A DNA stretch of 64,000 nt from Hyphomicrobiales bacterium (GCA_900472605.1 UCJD01000009.1:103883-167882); one strand, 5' to 3'. Positions 8,583-16,426 are shown, numbered from the stretch's first letter. Numbers and translations are program-made. Notes: generated by a model from the letters alone, not told the origin.

Positions 8583-9003
8583 AGGATCTTCCCTTTGTTG
8601 AATAGAAATCGCCTCCGGCCGGCGGCCGGAGTGCGTCGAATCGATTTTGAGAGAAGAAGTCAGCTTGAACGCCAGGGACGTTAAACAAAGCTCGACCAGC
8701 AATTTCGATCTGAAAGCTTTGCGCGCTTATCGCACCCAAAGCAAGCATCGCCCGCCGTCGGCGAGACAATACGCGTCACGGCAACAAAAAAGGCCGGGGC
8801 GAAACCGCACCGACCTTCCTCATCGCGTCCTACACCAGTGCCAGTACATCCGTGGTCAAAAGCATTTAACGCGACCGGCAACTGCGAACGTCCGCTGTTT
8901 GGGACGCTAACCAGCACTGCCGATGAACCCTATATGGAGGCGCAATGTGTCGAATTCAAGTCCGGGAGGAAAACAGCAGTGTCCGGGCTGGACAAGTCAG
9001 AGA
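8583..9003. other. Non-coding stretch left of the island
   Basis: About 420 bp with no convincing gene. It holds a perfect 8-bp hairpin CTCCGGCC/GGCCGGAG (8613-8631) in the leader of the small gene at 8582, and a minus-strand terminator-like hairpin at 8785-8817. The short open frames here have no ribosome site and no protein-like composition. Confidence 0.5.
8785..8817 (-). terminator. Minus-strand intrinsic terminator
   Basis: On the minus strand AAGGTCGGTGC pairs with GC(C)CCGGCCTT around a short loop and is followed by TTTTTTG. Before the island inserted, this would have lain about 190 bp downstream of the tRNA-Arg 3' end, so it may be the original tRNA transcript terminator. Confidence 0.5.
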
Positions 9004-9028
9004 TTGGCGACCCCTGCAGGATTCGAAC
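9004..9028. repeat. Distal attachment site of the island (partial tRNA-Arg copy)
   Basis: A 25-bp copy of the tRNA-Arg 3' end, starting TTGGCGACCC and ending GGATTCGAAC, identical to 15830-15854. Homology stops abruptly inside the T-arm, as expected for an att core left by site-specific integration. Confidence 0.9.
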
Positions 9029-9081
9029 GATTTATTAAACCTTTGAATTCTCAGTTTTTTCTGGACTTTGGTCAAGTGCAG

Positions 9082-9100
9082 AACGTGAATAAAAACGTGA
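9082..9100. repeat. Left arm-type repeat of the island
   Basis: AACGTGAATAAAAACGTGA, two AACGTGA heptamers 12 bp apart (start to start), 53 bp inside the left core. It matches 15765-15783 at 18 of 19 positions. The position inside both ends fits integrase arm-binding sites. Confidence 0.6.
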
Positions 9101-9184
9101 GCGCTGTGGGCGGCGGGCAAGACGCATTAGACGGTCGCCGGGTCGGAGTTCAGCCCGACCTTGCTGGCGATCTTCCTGCAAATC

Positions 9185-9201
9185 AGACGGTGTGCCCGTC
9201 T
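9185..9201 (-). terminator. Possible terminator of the DUF262/ATPase operon
   Basis: AGACGG and CCGTCT around a 5-nt loop, followed on the minus strand by GATTTG; it lies 35 bp beyond the ATPase stop. The T-run is weak. Confidence 0.3.
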
Positions 9202-9236
9202 TAGGCCCACTTGTGCAGTTTGCTAAGCGGACCGCA

Positions 9237-10664
9237 TCACAGTGCTTTAAGCAATTCGCTGTACCAGTTTTCAATGACTTCATTGTTGCCCGGCTCGCGC
9301 TGCCAAAGTACGAAAATGCTTGCTAGGAGTTGTTCCCGCGACAGCCCCAATCCGGCACATATAGCGTGATACCAATCATGCAGGTCTGCCCCTTCGGCAC
9401 CAGATAAGATCTCGAGAACTTTCTTGTCTGCGACTCCACGTATAGCGGCGAGCTGGTCTGGTTGCGCAGTCACGAGCTTTTTGAAGCAGGCCTCGATAGC
9501 TTCATCGCCCGGTAAAAAGAACGCATTTTCCATCTGGACGATGGCGTCATTTGTTCTCATGTCACCGTCGTAGACCCCAATGAATCTAATCGGTCCCTGA
9601 ATCTCCGCGACTTCGCGAAGCGTTCTGGTTATCCCTCCGTGACCGTCACGGATTTTGATGACTACCGTCGCAGATAGAATCGGATCGACGAGTTCAAGCA
9701 GAAGCTTGAGAAATGTCTCCGCCGCCGCATCCTCGACAAGCAAGATCGAATTAACGTGGCTCTTTATTCCGAGTTTTTCGAGCGTGCTCGGATTGGGCGG
9801 GTCAGACAATTGAAGTGCCCCCCCAGCACGAAAAATGAACTTCAGACTGGATGGGGGTAGGTGTGCAATCATAGCAGCGGAGTGGCTGGTGATCGTTATG
9901 CAGTGTCCTTTTGAGAGAGCCTCAGACAAGAAAAAATTTGCCATGGCCTCTTGGGTCGCGGGCGATAGAAACGTTTCCGGCTCTTCGAGAAGGATGAAAG
10001 AATTCTTTTCGGCGCGCGTCAGATCCCACCAGATATACAAAGCAGATAGCTCACCAATTCCCATGGTTCGACTGTCGTAATCATCATCACCGTAGGAAAC
10101 TTCGAAAAAAGGGACAATCCCGTCCAGCTCTACTTCAGAGAGCGCGACTCTTCGGTAGTCCCGTTTTAGGATGTAATTGACTTGTTCGAGTTCTTGTTTG
10201 TTGAGTTCCTTCGTCCCGGCACCGTTAATAAGGTCCTCTCTGCTGTCAAACTCACAGAGCGAGTTTTGGAGTAAGAAGATCGTCTCGCCCGTGCTGATAA
10301 ACACAACCGGGCGTGCGTCGCCACTAGTGCGCGTCGGAACCCCGTTATTAAATGAGACCTCGCTCTCAAAACTCTCTCCGTCTGCTTCTAGGGCAAGGTA
10401 GGAGTTTCCAGAGGTTAATTTTCGGGAGAAAGCGGAAGCTGGTAACCCGACATCCCCTTCAAGCGTCAGGCGTAACGCAGTTAGTAAGGTCGATTTTCCC
10501 ACTCCGTTGGGCCCGCATATAACCGTGAACGGGGATGTAAATGGAATATCGATCGATCCGAGGCTTGGTATCTCCTTGATGGAAAACGTATTGAGCGTTG
10601 AGGTCCACCTCGCTTTTTTTGTAGTAAGGTGGCGGTGAAGATCCTTAACCTTTGCGGCTTTCAT
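9237..10664 (-). CDS. OLD-family-like ABC ATPase fused to a TOPRIM-type nuclease domain
   Basis: 475 residues. The N-terminal ABC/SMC-type ATPase has Walker A GPNGVGKST (51-59), a signature-like MGIGELS (201-207), Walker B FILLEEPE (223-230) and switch histidine H261 in ITSHS. The C-terminal half has TOPRIM hallmarks: ILLVED with E311 and a V-Y-D-G-D motif with D366/D368. This is the architecture of OLD nucleases, known in phage-defence proteins such as GajA. The ATG overlaps the stop of the DUF262 gene by 4 nt (ATGA), so the two are translationally coupled. A GTG at 10679 is a less likely start. The domain pairing differs from Gabija (UvrD partner) and PARIS. Confidence 0.75.
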   Translation of the reverse strand: MKAAKVKDLHRHLTTKKARWTSTLNTFSIKEIPSLGSIDIPFTSPFTVICGPNGVGKSTLLTALRLTLEGDVGLPASAFSRKLTSGNSYLALEADGESFESEVSFNNGVPTRTSGDARPVVFISTGETIFLLQNSLCEFDSREDLINGAGTKELNKQELEQVNYILKRDYRRVALSEVELDGIVPFFEVSYGDDDYDSRTMGIGELSALYIWWDLTRAEKNSFILLEEPETFLSPATQEAMANFFLSEALSKGHCITITSHSAAMIAHLPPSSLKFIFRAGGALQLSDPPNPSTLEKLGIKSHVNSILLVEDAAAETFLKLLLELVDPILSATVVIKIRDGHGGITRTLREVAEIQGPIRFIGVYDGDMRTNDAIVQMENAFFLPGDEAIEACFKKLVTAQPDQLAAIRGVADKKVLEILSGAEGADLHDWYHAICAGLGLSREQLLASIFVLWQREPGNNEVIENWYSELLKAL

Positions 10665-11788
10665 AGAGTCGCGCTCCACGCCTCTACGTCTACGAATTTA
10701 TAGGTGGCCTGCTCGAAAGTAAGATCATTCACCTCCATTGCCATCCGCACCGCTTCTATGGCTTGATATGAAATATTTGGAACCGGGCGATTGGTTCCAG
10801 CCATGAAGTAGATGAAACATAACGAAAAGTCGCGATATACGACTGAAGAGACATCTGTCACTCTCAAGCTTGATCGGTCTCGGAAGAGCTGAGCAGCCTG
10901 TCCGGAGAGTTCCTTTGCGCCATCCGCGCCCGCTTCTGCTCTGAGATACTCTTCGAGGATGTCGACTTCCGGATCTACGGTTTCAAATCGGCTGTAGAAA
11001 ATAAGAAGCGATAAGACGCTTGCCTTATTCAACTTCGATCTTTCGGCACTGCGAACGCTTTCCGAAAAAATATCAATGCTCCGTGAGCAGCGATTATACA
11101 CGTCCTGAGAAAATGCTCTTGGCACTCTAAATCTCTCAGAAATTCTACCCTCTGTACTCTTTTCGCCAAAACTCTGCGCTTCAATAAAATACAGAAGGCG
11201 CGCTAAAATGTCGTCGTAGGCAAGACGCGCGTTTGAGAAGCCGATCGTTGATTTGTCGTTGCCGAGCTGTTCGAAATAGCCGACCAGTTCTTTTAATTGC
11301 TCTCTAGCAGGTCCAAACAGCGCGTTTCTTTGTTCTCCCGCTGTGAGCATTGTAGGCTGATTAAGTCGATAAAAAAGCTCGCTAGGCTCTTCAGGCTGGT
11401 AATCAGAAATTCTAAAGCAGCGTAGGGTGTATTGATCAATTTTTCGTCGATCTCCGGGTTCCAGCTTCGAGTAGAACTTTCCGTGAAGGCGCGACACTTT
11501 TTCGTCTAGGGGAGTAATCCTCCCGTCGACCGAGAACTGATTGTGGAAGAAATCTCGTATCGACGCCAGACGCTGCTGACCATCCAAGACTTCGAGTTTC
11601 CCATCGGGCAACACGACGAAGTGGATGGGGGGAATTGACCATTCCCTTAACACAGTATCGATCAGCCTCTTTTTCTTGCTTGTCGACCATACTTCCTGCC
11701 TTTGAAAGTCTGGCTGTAGATCGACATCGCCTTGATCTATTCGATCCACCAGTGACCTAAGGTCGGGCTCCCAAGGGTTCAGTTTCAT
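10661..11788 (-). CDS. DUF262 (GmrS/ParB-like) domain protein
   Basis: 375 residues. The N-terminal DUF262 fold has the family motifs PDFQRQEVW (26-34) and LEVLDGQQR (66-74); the DGQQR box binds or hydrolyses nucleotide in GmrSD, BrxU and SspE relatives. The C-terminal half is helical and lacks the His/Asn pattern of the DUF1524 HNH nuclease that usually accompanies DUF262. It is the first gene of a two-gene operon, and its TGA overlaps the ATG of the ATPase/TOPRIM gene. Inference: a nucleotide-dependent sensor subunit whose nuclease activity is supplied by the partner. Confidence 0.75.
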   Translation of the reverse strand: MKLNPWEPDLRSLVDRIDQGDVDLQPDFQRQEVWSTSKKKRLIDTVLREWSIPPIHFVVLPDGKLEVLDGQQRLASIRDFFHNQFSVDGRITPLDEKVSRLHGKFYSKLEPGDRRKIDQYTLRCFRISDYQPEEPSELFYRLNQPTMLTAGEQRNALFGPAREQLKELVGYFEQLGNDKSTIGFSNARLAYDDILARLLYFIEAQSFGEKSTEGRISERFRVPRAFSQDVYNRCSRSIDIFSESVRSAERSKLNKASVLSLLIFYSRFETVDPEVDILEEYLRAEAGADGAKELSGQAAQLFRDRSSLRVTDVSSVVYRDFSLCFIYFMAGTNRPVPNISYQAIEAVRMAMEVNDLTFEQATYKFVDVEAWSATL

Positions 11789-11952
11789 CCGTTTATCGCT
11801 TCATTTGCTCAGCTATAGCTTTGTACGATCGGCAGCGACTCTAACGAGCCGCTACAAAGACAATAGCCGGGAAAACACAAAAGCAAAGAGTGCAATGTTG
11901 GCTCGAGCTATTAGATCGCACTAAACCGGGGGTATCAAAAATTATAGTTGGC

Positions 11953-12034
11953 GAGACCGTCTCATTGATGCCTGTTGACGTATCTCAATTTATGTCTCAT
12001 GAATATGACTTGAAATGTTTAGAGGTTTTGAGAC
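11953..12034. promoter_or_regulatory. Cluster of GTCTCA half-sites upstream of the serine recombinase
   Basis: GAGAC-C-GTCTC is a perfect 11-bp palindrome at 11953-11963. GTCTCA recurs at 11994-11999, a TCTCA at 11983-11987, and the inverted TGAGAC at 12029-12034 touches the ATG. This spacing and clustering resembles a res or crossover site, or an autoregulatory operator, of the adjacent recombinase. Confidence 0.45.
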
Positions 12035-12607
12035 ATGGCGCTTGTCGCATACATTCGAGTTTCCTCTGTCGGGCAGTCTCTTGAAGTTCAACGCGAAAAG
12101 ATGATCGACATCGGTGTGCAGCCGGACAATATTTTCGAGGAAAAGAGATCGGGACTGGATGCCAACCGTCCCGCTCTCAAAGAAGCTATTCGCTTTGCCC
12201 GCAAAGGCGATCACTTCTGCATTTCGCGTATCGACCGTCTTGCTAGGTCCGCAACGGACCTTCTCAATATCGTCAAGGAACTACGAGCGAAGGGTGTCGA
12301 GCTGCGTGTGCTTGATCAGAGCATCGATAGTTCCAATCCGGCAGGGGTCGCCCTGCTTCAAATGCTCGCGGTATTTGCTGAATTTGAAGCCTCGATCCGA
12401 GCTGAACGTCAGATGGATGGCATTGCGAAAGCGAAAGCGAGCGGCACTAGGTTCGGAAGGAAGGCTAAGGCAACGCTGGACGTATCGCAGCAGATCCGCG
12501 ACATGCGAGCCGGTGGTTTGCTAATTCGCGATATCATGACCAAAACCGGTTTGAGCAAGGCGACGGTTTATCGGGCGCTTGCCATAGAACCGGCTTCCAG
12601 CGCCTAG
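12035..12607 (+). CDS. Serine recombinase (resolvase/invertase family)
   Basis: 190 residues with the small resolvase layout. The catalytic domain starts VAYIRVSSVGQSLEVQ with the nucleophile Ser in RVSS near residue 10. The conserved SRIDRLARSATDL and the E-helix AVFAEFEASIRAERQ follow, and the C-terminal Hin-type helix-turn-helix is IRDIMTKTGLSKATVYRAL. All core residues seem present, so it is probably active. It is the only plus-strand gene of size in the island. It could resolve dimers of an excised circular form, or it could be a passenger. Confidence 0.9.
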   Translation: MALVAYIRVSSVGQSLEVQREKMIDIGVQPDNIFEEKRSGLDANRPALKEAIRFARKGDHFCISRIDRLARSATDLLNIVKELRAKGVELRVLDQSIDSSNPAGVALLQMLAVFAEFEASIRAERQMDGIAKAKASGTRFGRKAKATLDVSQQIRDMRAGGLLIRDIMTKTGLSKATVYRALAIEPASSA

Positions 12608-12608
12608 A

Positions 12609-12869
12609 TCAATATTCGGACGCCGCCCAATCAACGTGCCATTCGGTTTTATAGGCGAGATCGCCCAATTCGATAAGAAGATCGAAGACAATATCCTCGT
12701 CGTTCCCGCGTTGACGAGAGACGTGGGTCCAGATCAATTTCCTAGTTAGGGGTGTGTCTGTATCCTCTTCTGCAGATATGCCGAGCTTCTGAGAGATCGC
12801 GTCGAGATCGGTGACGGCGACTTTGATGACGATCTTCTGAATGAAGCGTCCGTAACCGTTTGCTTTCAC
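12609..12869 (-). CDS. Hypothetical island protein (86 aa), coupled to the Rep-like gene
   Basis: An 86-residue acidic protein without a recognised domain. It is rich in alternating hydrophobic/polar residues (QKIVIKVAVTDLDAIS, DEDIVFDLLIELGDLAYKTEWHVDW), compatible with a small alpha/beta fold. The start is placed at a GTG overlapping the upstream stop as GTGA, with AAGGAAG as ribosome site. A longer frame from 12935 would overlap the upstream gene by 70 bp and is less likely. Its stop is 2 bp from that of the convergent recombinase gene. Function unknown. Confidence 0.5.
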   Translation of the reverse strand: MKANGYGRFIQKIVIKVAVTDLDAISQKLGISAEEDTDTPLTRKLIWTHVSRQRGNDEDIVFDLLIELGDLAYKTEWHVDWAASEY

Positions 12870-13555
12870 TTCCTGCTTCCTTGTGCGGTGATGAATGGGG
12901 GGGATGAGACCGCGATCGTGGCATGGGATTGCCAAAAGGGAAAATCCACTGACGAGGTCGGATAGAAATCATACGGCGTATAGTTTGTATCGTAGTCTTG
13001 TAGTTTGCCTTCCAGCTTGAGCGAATATGCGAGGTATCTTGAAACATCGCCGAGATCGCCGACCGGCTTAAGGTCGATCAGAGAAATGCCGGGTGTTGGA
13101 TTGGGGATGATGTAACCGCCTTCCAAGGTGACAAACCGTGCATTCGCTTCCTTGAAATTCTCTACGGTCCGCTCGTGGAAAAGGATGATGCCGTGACCAT
13201 GAGGATACAGCGTCATAGTGCTGAAACCGTTTTGCCGACTGCCTTCGATATCGAATCCCATGAACGCGAGCGGCTGATACTTCTTGTTTCGGCGGGTCAC
13301 CTTGCCGTTTCTAAGGCACTGTTTCCTTAGTTTCGATGCGTGATAGGTGCCAAACTCCTTGTGGAATCGTCTTTGTCCATCGATAATGTGACAGGGCGCA
13401 CCTGAATTTCTTATTTGAATAGTTGCAGCGAATGCATTCGCTTTAATGTAATCTTCAATTATATTAATGTCTTCCCTTGATGAATTGGCAATATCATACG
13501 ATGCCTTGTCAATTATCTTCTGAAAGACCCATTTATATGTTTGATCTATTTTCAA
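12866..13555 (-). CDS. Hypothetical protein, possible HUH replication initiator/relaxase-like
   Basis: 229 residues. A central HGHGIILF segment (about 123-130), preceded by a beta-like stretch, resembles the HxH metal motif of HUH endonucleases. SRYLAYSLK, about 45 residues later, resembles the Y-motif of Rep proteins (Y...YxxK). The N-terminal region is helical and lysine-rich with no clear domain. It is coupled (GTGA) to the 86-aa gene downstream. If real, it would let the excised island replicate as a satellite-like circle. The resemblance is weak and other functions are open. Confidence 0.4.
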   Translation of the reverse strand: MKIDQTYKWVFQKIIDKASYDIANSSREDINIIEDYIKANAFAATIQIRNSGAPCHIIDGQRRFHKEFGTYHASKLRKQCLRNGKVTRRNKKYQPLAFMGFDIEGSRQNGFSTMTLYPHGHGIILFHERTVENFKEANARFVTLEGGYIIPNPTPGISLIDLKPVGDLGDVSRYLAYSLKLEGKLQDYDTNYTPYDFYPTSSVDFPFWQSHATIAVSSPPFITAQGSRK

Positions 13556-13614
13556 TTTAAACTCTGTTTACTGGCAATATAAATCTAATTGCGCGTCCCG
13601 AAGAAGGAGGCACA

Positions 13615-13746
13615 TTGAATTTCCGAAAATTTCTCAATCTCGTTCTAGTGATCGGGTTCTTGAGCGCCGGTGAATTGGTCGGCTGTCTATTTAGCTTTGA
13701 GAAGCGTGCTTCAAATGGTGAAACAGGGCAAGGACGCGGTTCGTAG
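13615..13746 (+). CDS. Small putative lipoprotein or membrane peptide (43 aa)
   Basis: A TTG-initiated 43-residue frame behind a strong AAGGAGG (13604-13610), divergent from the Rep-like gene. The N-terminus is basic (MNFRKF) with a hydrophobic stretch LNLVLVIGFLSAGE and a lipobox-like LVGC ending at Cys24; the tail is polar and Gly-rich. It looks like a tiny exported lipoprotein, as seen in lysis or exclusion peptides, but only the signal-like features are visible and the frame could be fortuitous. Confidence 0.3.
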   Translation: MNFRKFLNLVLVIGFLSAGELVGCLFSFEKRASNGETGQGRGS

Positions 13747-13801
13747 CAATGTTGAGCGCACTCTTGCCTATGATCGTTGTGCTTCTGCTTCCGTACCGCG
13801 A

Positions 13802-13987
13802 TTAGGCGTCAAATTTCCGAGATTTTCGAAGCGCATGTTCTATACGCTCGTAATTTTCTTCGTCTAGGTCAGCGGCATCATGAAGTCCTGCCTGCCTATT
13901 CCGCTTAATCCGGAGCAGAAGCAGAGAGAAAAATTTCTGCTCTATCTTCGGATTACTTTTCATTGCGTCAATCGTGAATCCTTGCAT
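13802..13987 (-). CDS. Small basic hypothetical protein downstream of the integrase (61 aa)
   Basis: 61 residues, strongly charged and helical (LLLLRIKRNRQAGLHDAADLDEENYERIEHALRKSRKF). Position, size and charge are those of many excisionases or accessory regulators next to tyrosine integrases, but no helix-turn-helix can be recognised with confidence. It lies 117 bp downstream of the integrase on the same strand, behind a perfect inverted repeat (13994-14013). Confidence 0.4.
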   Translation of the reverse strand: MQGFTIDAMKSNPKIEQKFFSLLLLRIKRNRQAGLHDAADLDEENYERIEHALRKSRKFDA

Positions 13988-13993
13988 TTTTCA

Positions 13994-14013
13994 ATATGCC
14001 TTTCTCGGCATAT
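13994..14013. promoter_or_regulatory. Perfect inverted repeat between integrase and small gene
   Basis: ATATGCC, a 6-nt spacer, then GGCATAT. It lies 7 bp before the ATG of the 61-aa gene, where a repressor could bind or a leader hairpin form. Confidence 0.45.
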
Positions 14014-14104
14014 GACGTGAATTTTCATAATTAATATTGGCTTTCGCCGTCTCTGTTCGCTTTCAGTCATACGTTGTGGTTGGGGTGATGGTTGTTGGTT
14101 TTTC

Positions 14105-15496
14105 TTATGCGTAGTCGGGAAGCGCTTTTCTCAAAGCCGTGTAGAGGTTGTGCAGGTAAAAGCCTTCCGAGTAGTATTTTTGGATGCCACCTTCGTGACC
14201 CATGATGCTGTTTTTCATGGTCTCCGAAGGTTGGGTAAAAAGCATGTTCTCATCAAAGCCGGAATTTAAAAGTAGACCAGCAATGCGGTGCCGGTACGAA
14301 TAGAAAGTCTTACCGACAACCTTCTTGATGTGCTTGTTGATGATCGCCCCGGCAGCTTCGGAACCATTCTCGCGTCGATATTTTTCAAAGCCGTTGGGGT
14401 ATTTCCGGGCGTAATCGAGTGCCCTGCCTATCAATGGGATTTCACGATGGCGATGTTTGGTCTTTGCCCCGCGTCGCCTGTGTGAATTCGGTCGAACGAT
14501 TATGTGCGGAACGTCGGAGTGCAACACGATGTCTTCGGGTTCTAGCAGTACGATCTCTTTCGGGGTTGCAGCCGTATTTTCTGCGATGGCTACAATCGCC
14601 CGGATCACATCGTCGCAATCCGACAGTTCGAGCGTTTCACGGATCGCAAGAACCTCTTCTTCCATGAACGACGGGCGCTTCACCTCATCACCAATCGATT
14701 TAATCCTGACACCAACAAATGGATTAGTAAGATTGGGGTAATCGACTTCGAAGACCCCGCTAAGGATTATCCGGAGCCATTTGATTTTGTCGTTGGCACT
14801 TGCGGACTTCAAAGCACCCTTGACGCTTTTGCCATCGGGGCGGTTCGCCCCCTTCTTGACCAATTCGACTAGGTAATTCTTGTATTGGATCGCCTCGGCT
14901 TTGGTCAGCTTTCGGACATCGGCAGGCTTTCCAAATTCTCTGATAAAGAATGCATCAAACACTTTTGCTGCGTTCAGAAACGGGTTCCACTTTTTCTGTG
15001 CTTCCCGGTGGCTCATACCAAGGATTTTATCCGCAATCGTTTCCTTGTAGCGCTCAAGAGCTAGCGTCATAGTCATGGGCGGCAGCACGCTAGCAAATGC
15101 CATCACCTCGGCGTCAGTGACCGTTTTGTTTCGCTCGTGTGCAAAAAGCGATGAACTGTACATCTCGACAGCTGCCCGAGCCGTGGCAGCGCGGATCTCT
15201 TCAGGTGGATGGAAATCAACGCGTTCTGTGGCAACGATTTTCAGAATGTCACTGGTTTTACACTCCTCGCGCTTCATCGGAAATTCGCCTCGGGTGAAGC
15301 AGCCTTTGTAAAACTGCTCATATTCCACAGCCTTGTGGCGTGCCTTTTCAAAGTCGCGACCAAGAGCATGATTAAATTCCCGCTTGCCGCTGTATCTCCC
15401 AAGCAGAGTTTTTGGGGTCATGATGCGGAAGTACCAGACGCCATCTCTTTCAAGCATGTACGGCACTCTTGTCCTACGGACGCTTCTCTTGGTCAT
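14105..15496 (-). CDS. Tyrosine-family site-specific integrase of the island
   Basis: 463 residues with the N-terminal pattern VPYMLERDGVWYFRIMTP typical of DUF6538-type phage/island integrases, then a SAM-like core-binding region and a C-terminal catalytic domain. Arg402 of the HxxR box (Y-S-Y-R-H), the Gly-His of box III (IMGHEG, 431-436) and the Tyr pair 441-442 are present. The first catalytic Arg (usual GARPSE) is replaced in AATPKE (Thr311), and the His of HxxR is Tyr399. It may thus be impaired or a diverged variant. It reads away from tRNA-Arg, its presumed target. Confidence 0.85.
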   Translation of the reverse strand: MTKRSVRRTRVPYMLERDGVWYFRIMTPKTLLGRYSGKREFNHALGRDFEKARHKAVEYEQFYKGCFTRGEFPMKREECKTSDILKIVATERVDFHPPEEIRAATARAAVEMYSSSLFAHERNKTVTDAEVMAFASVLPPMTMTLALERYKETIADKILGMSHREAQKKWNPFLNAAKVFDAFFIREFGKPADVRKLTKAEAIQYKNYLVELVKKGANRPDGKSVKGALKSASANDKIKWLRIILSGVFEVDYPNLTNPFVGVRIKSIGDEVKRPSFMEEEVLAIRETLELSDCDDVIRAIVAIAENTAATPKEIVLLEPEDIVLHSDVPHIIVRPNSHRRRGAKTKHRHREIPLIGRALDYARKYPNGFEKYRRENGSEAAGAIINKHIKKVVGKTFYSYRHRIAGLLLNSGFDENMLFTQPSETMKNSIMGHEGGIQKYYSEGFYLHNLYTALRKALPDYA

Positions 15497-15829
15497 GATA
15501 AATTGTCTCTAGCCAATAGGAGTTTGGCGCTTCGAAGGAAGCGGCAGCAAGCACCTGAATTTAATTGGGGGGGTCGAACGACAGCGCCGCGTGCGGACAG
15601 GTTCGATGCAATGGAGGAATAATAGAAGAGAAAATCGGTCGCGTCAACAAAAATATCTGGCAAGCATTTGTTTTTATTACATAATTCGTTTTCATTTCGA
15701 ATTCCTTCAAAATGAGTTTGAATTCCAGACGGGCCCGCGCGTCCCGACGCTGTTCAGGCGGCGAAACGTGAGTAAAAACGTGAATTCTGGGGTAAGATTC
15801 GGCTTAAAGCCCTGAAAAATAAACATATT
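15497..15829. other. Gap between integrase and tRNA-Arg
   Basis: About 330 bp, A/T-rich and without a convincing gene. It should contain the integrase promoter (minus strand) and the right arm-type repeat at 15765-15783. Nothing else was recognised. Confidence 0.5.
15765..15783. repeat. Right arm-type repeat of the island
   Basis: AACGTGAGTAAAAACGTGA, one mismatch from the left copy at 9082-9100 and in the same orientation; 46 bp inside the right core. Paired AACGTGA heptamers suggest integrase arm sites. Confidence 0.6.
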
Positions 15830-15830
15830 T

Positions 15831-15907
<77 letters not shown>

Positions 15908-15969
15908 ACACGGCCGATGCGCAAGCGCGCATCGAAGGCGTGGGCTCTGGAAGCGATCGGCGCGTCCGA

Positions 15970-16275
15970 TCAGTGCGTCCAGGGCTGCGTGCGCGTATAG
16001 CGGAAATTATCCGGATATGCCACCGTCTGACGCTGTGGATCTTTCGGGGCGATCACCCGGTACTCGATGCCGTTGCGCTGCGCATAGGCTTCGGCCAGTT
16101 CCTGCGTTTCGAAGTTCAGCTTCACCTGCTGGCGCATATCCGAGGACGAGGTGTAGCCCATGATCGGATCGATCGTGCGCGGCGTCTCCTGATCGAACTC
16201 CAGCACCCACAGGTGAGTCTTGGCCTTGCCGGACTGCATGGCGGTCTTTGCTGGACGATAGATCTTGGCAGACAT
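15970..16275 (-). CDS. NDUFS4-like ETC complex I subunit
   Basis: 101 residues matching the ETC_C1_NDUFS4 family (18-kDa accessory subunit of NADH:ubiquinone oxidoreductase), which in bacteria is typical of Alphaproteobacteria. Family features are ARIYRPAKTAMQSG-like N-terminus (here AKIYRPAKTAMQSGKAKT), WVLEF, DPIMGYTSSSDM and the C-terminal NFRYTRTQPWTH. It lies 62 bp upstream of tRNA-Arg on the same strand, so the two may share a transcript. Expected at the peripheral arm of complex I at the inner membrane. Confidence 0.9.
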   Translation of the reverse strand: MSAKIYRPAKTAMQSGKAKTHLWVLEFDQETPRTIDPIMGYTSSSDMRQQVKLNFETQELAEAYAQRNGIEYRVIAPKDPQRQTVAYPDNFRYTRTQPWTH

Positions 16276-16426
16276 GGCTGCACGCCTCCGAATTATGGCT
16301 TCGCAATCAATGGACTGGCCCCTTGCGGGCCATCTTCATATACGATCGCACAGATAGATGAATTTTGCTTAGCGGCGAATCCCTTCCTTTTCAAGCGAAA
16401 AGCCGTGAATCCCGCGCGCCAGCGGC

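Noticed and set aside
8647..8917. Two opposing frames of 78-87 codons left of the island
   Set aside because: No ribosome site, biased composition, and a terminator-like hairpin inside.
9035..9283. Frame of 82 codons at the left island end
   Set aside because: Overlaps the ATPase gene and the arm-type repeat; composition not protein-like.
13670..13867. 65-codon plus-strand frame between Rep-like gene and integrase
   Set aside because: No ribosome site, overlaps both the better-supported TTG frame and the minus-strand 61-aa gene.
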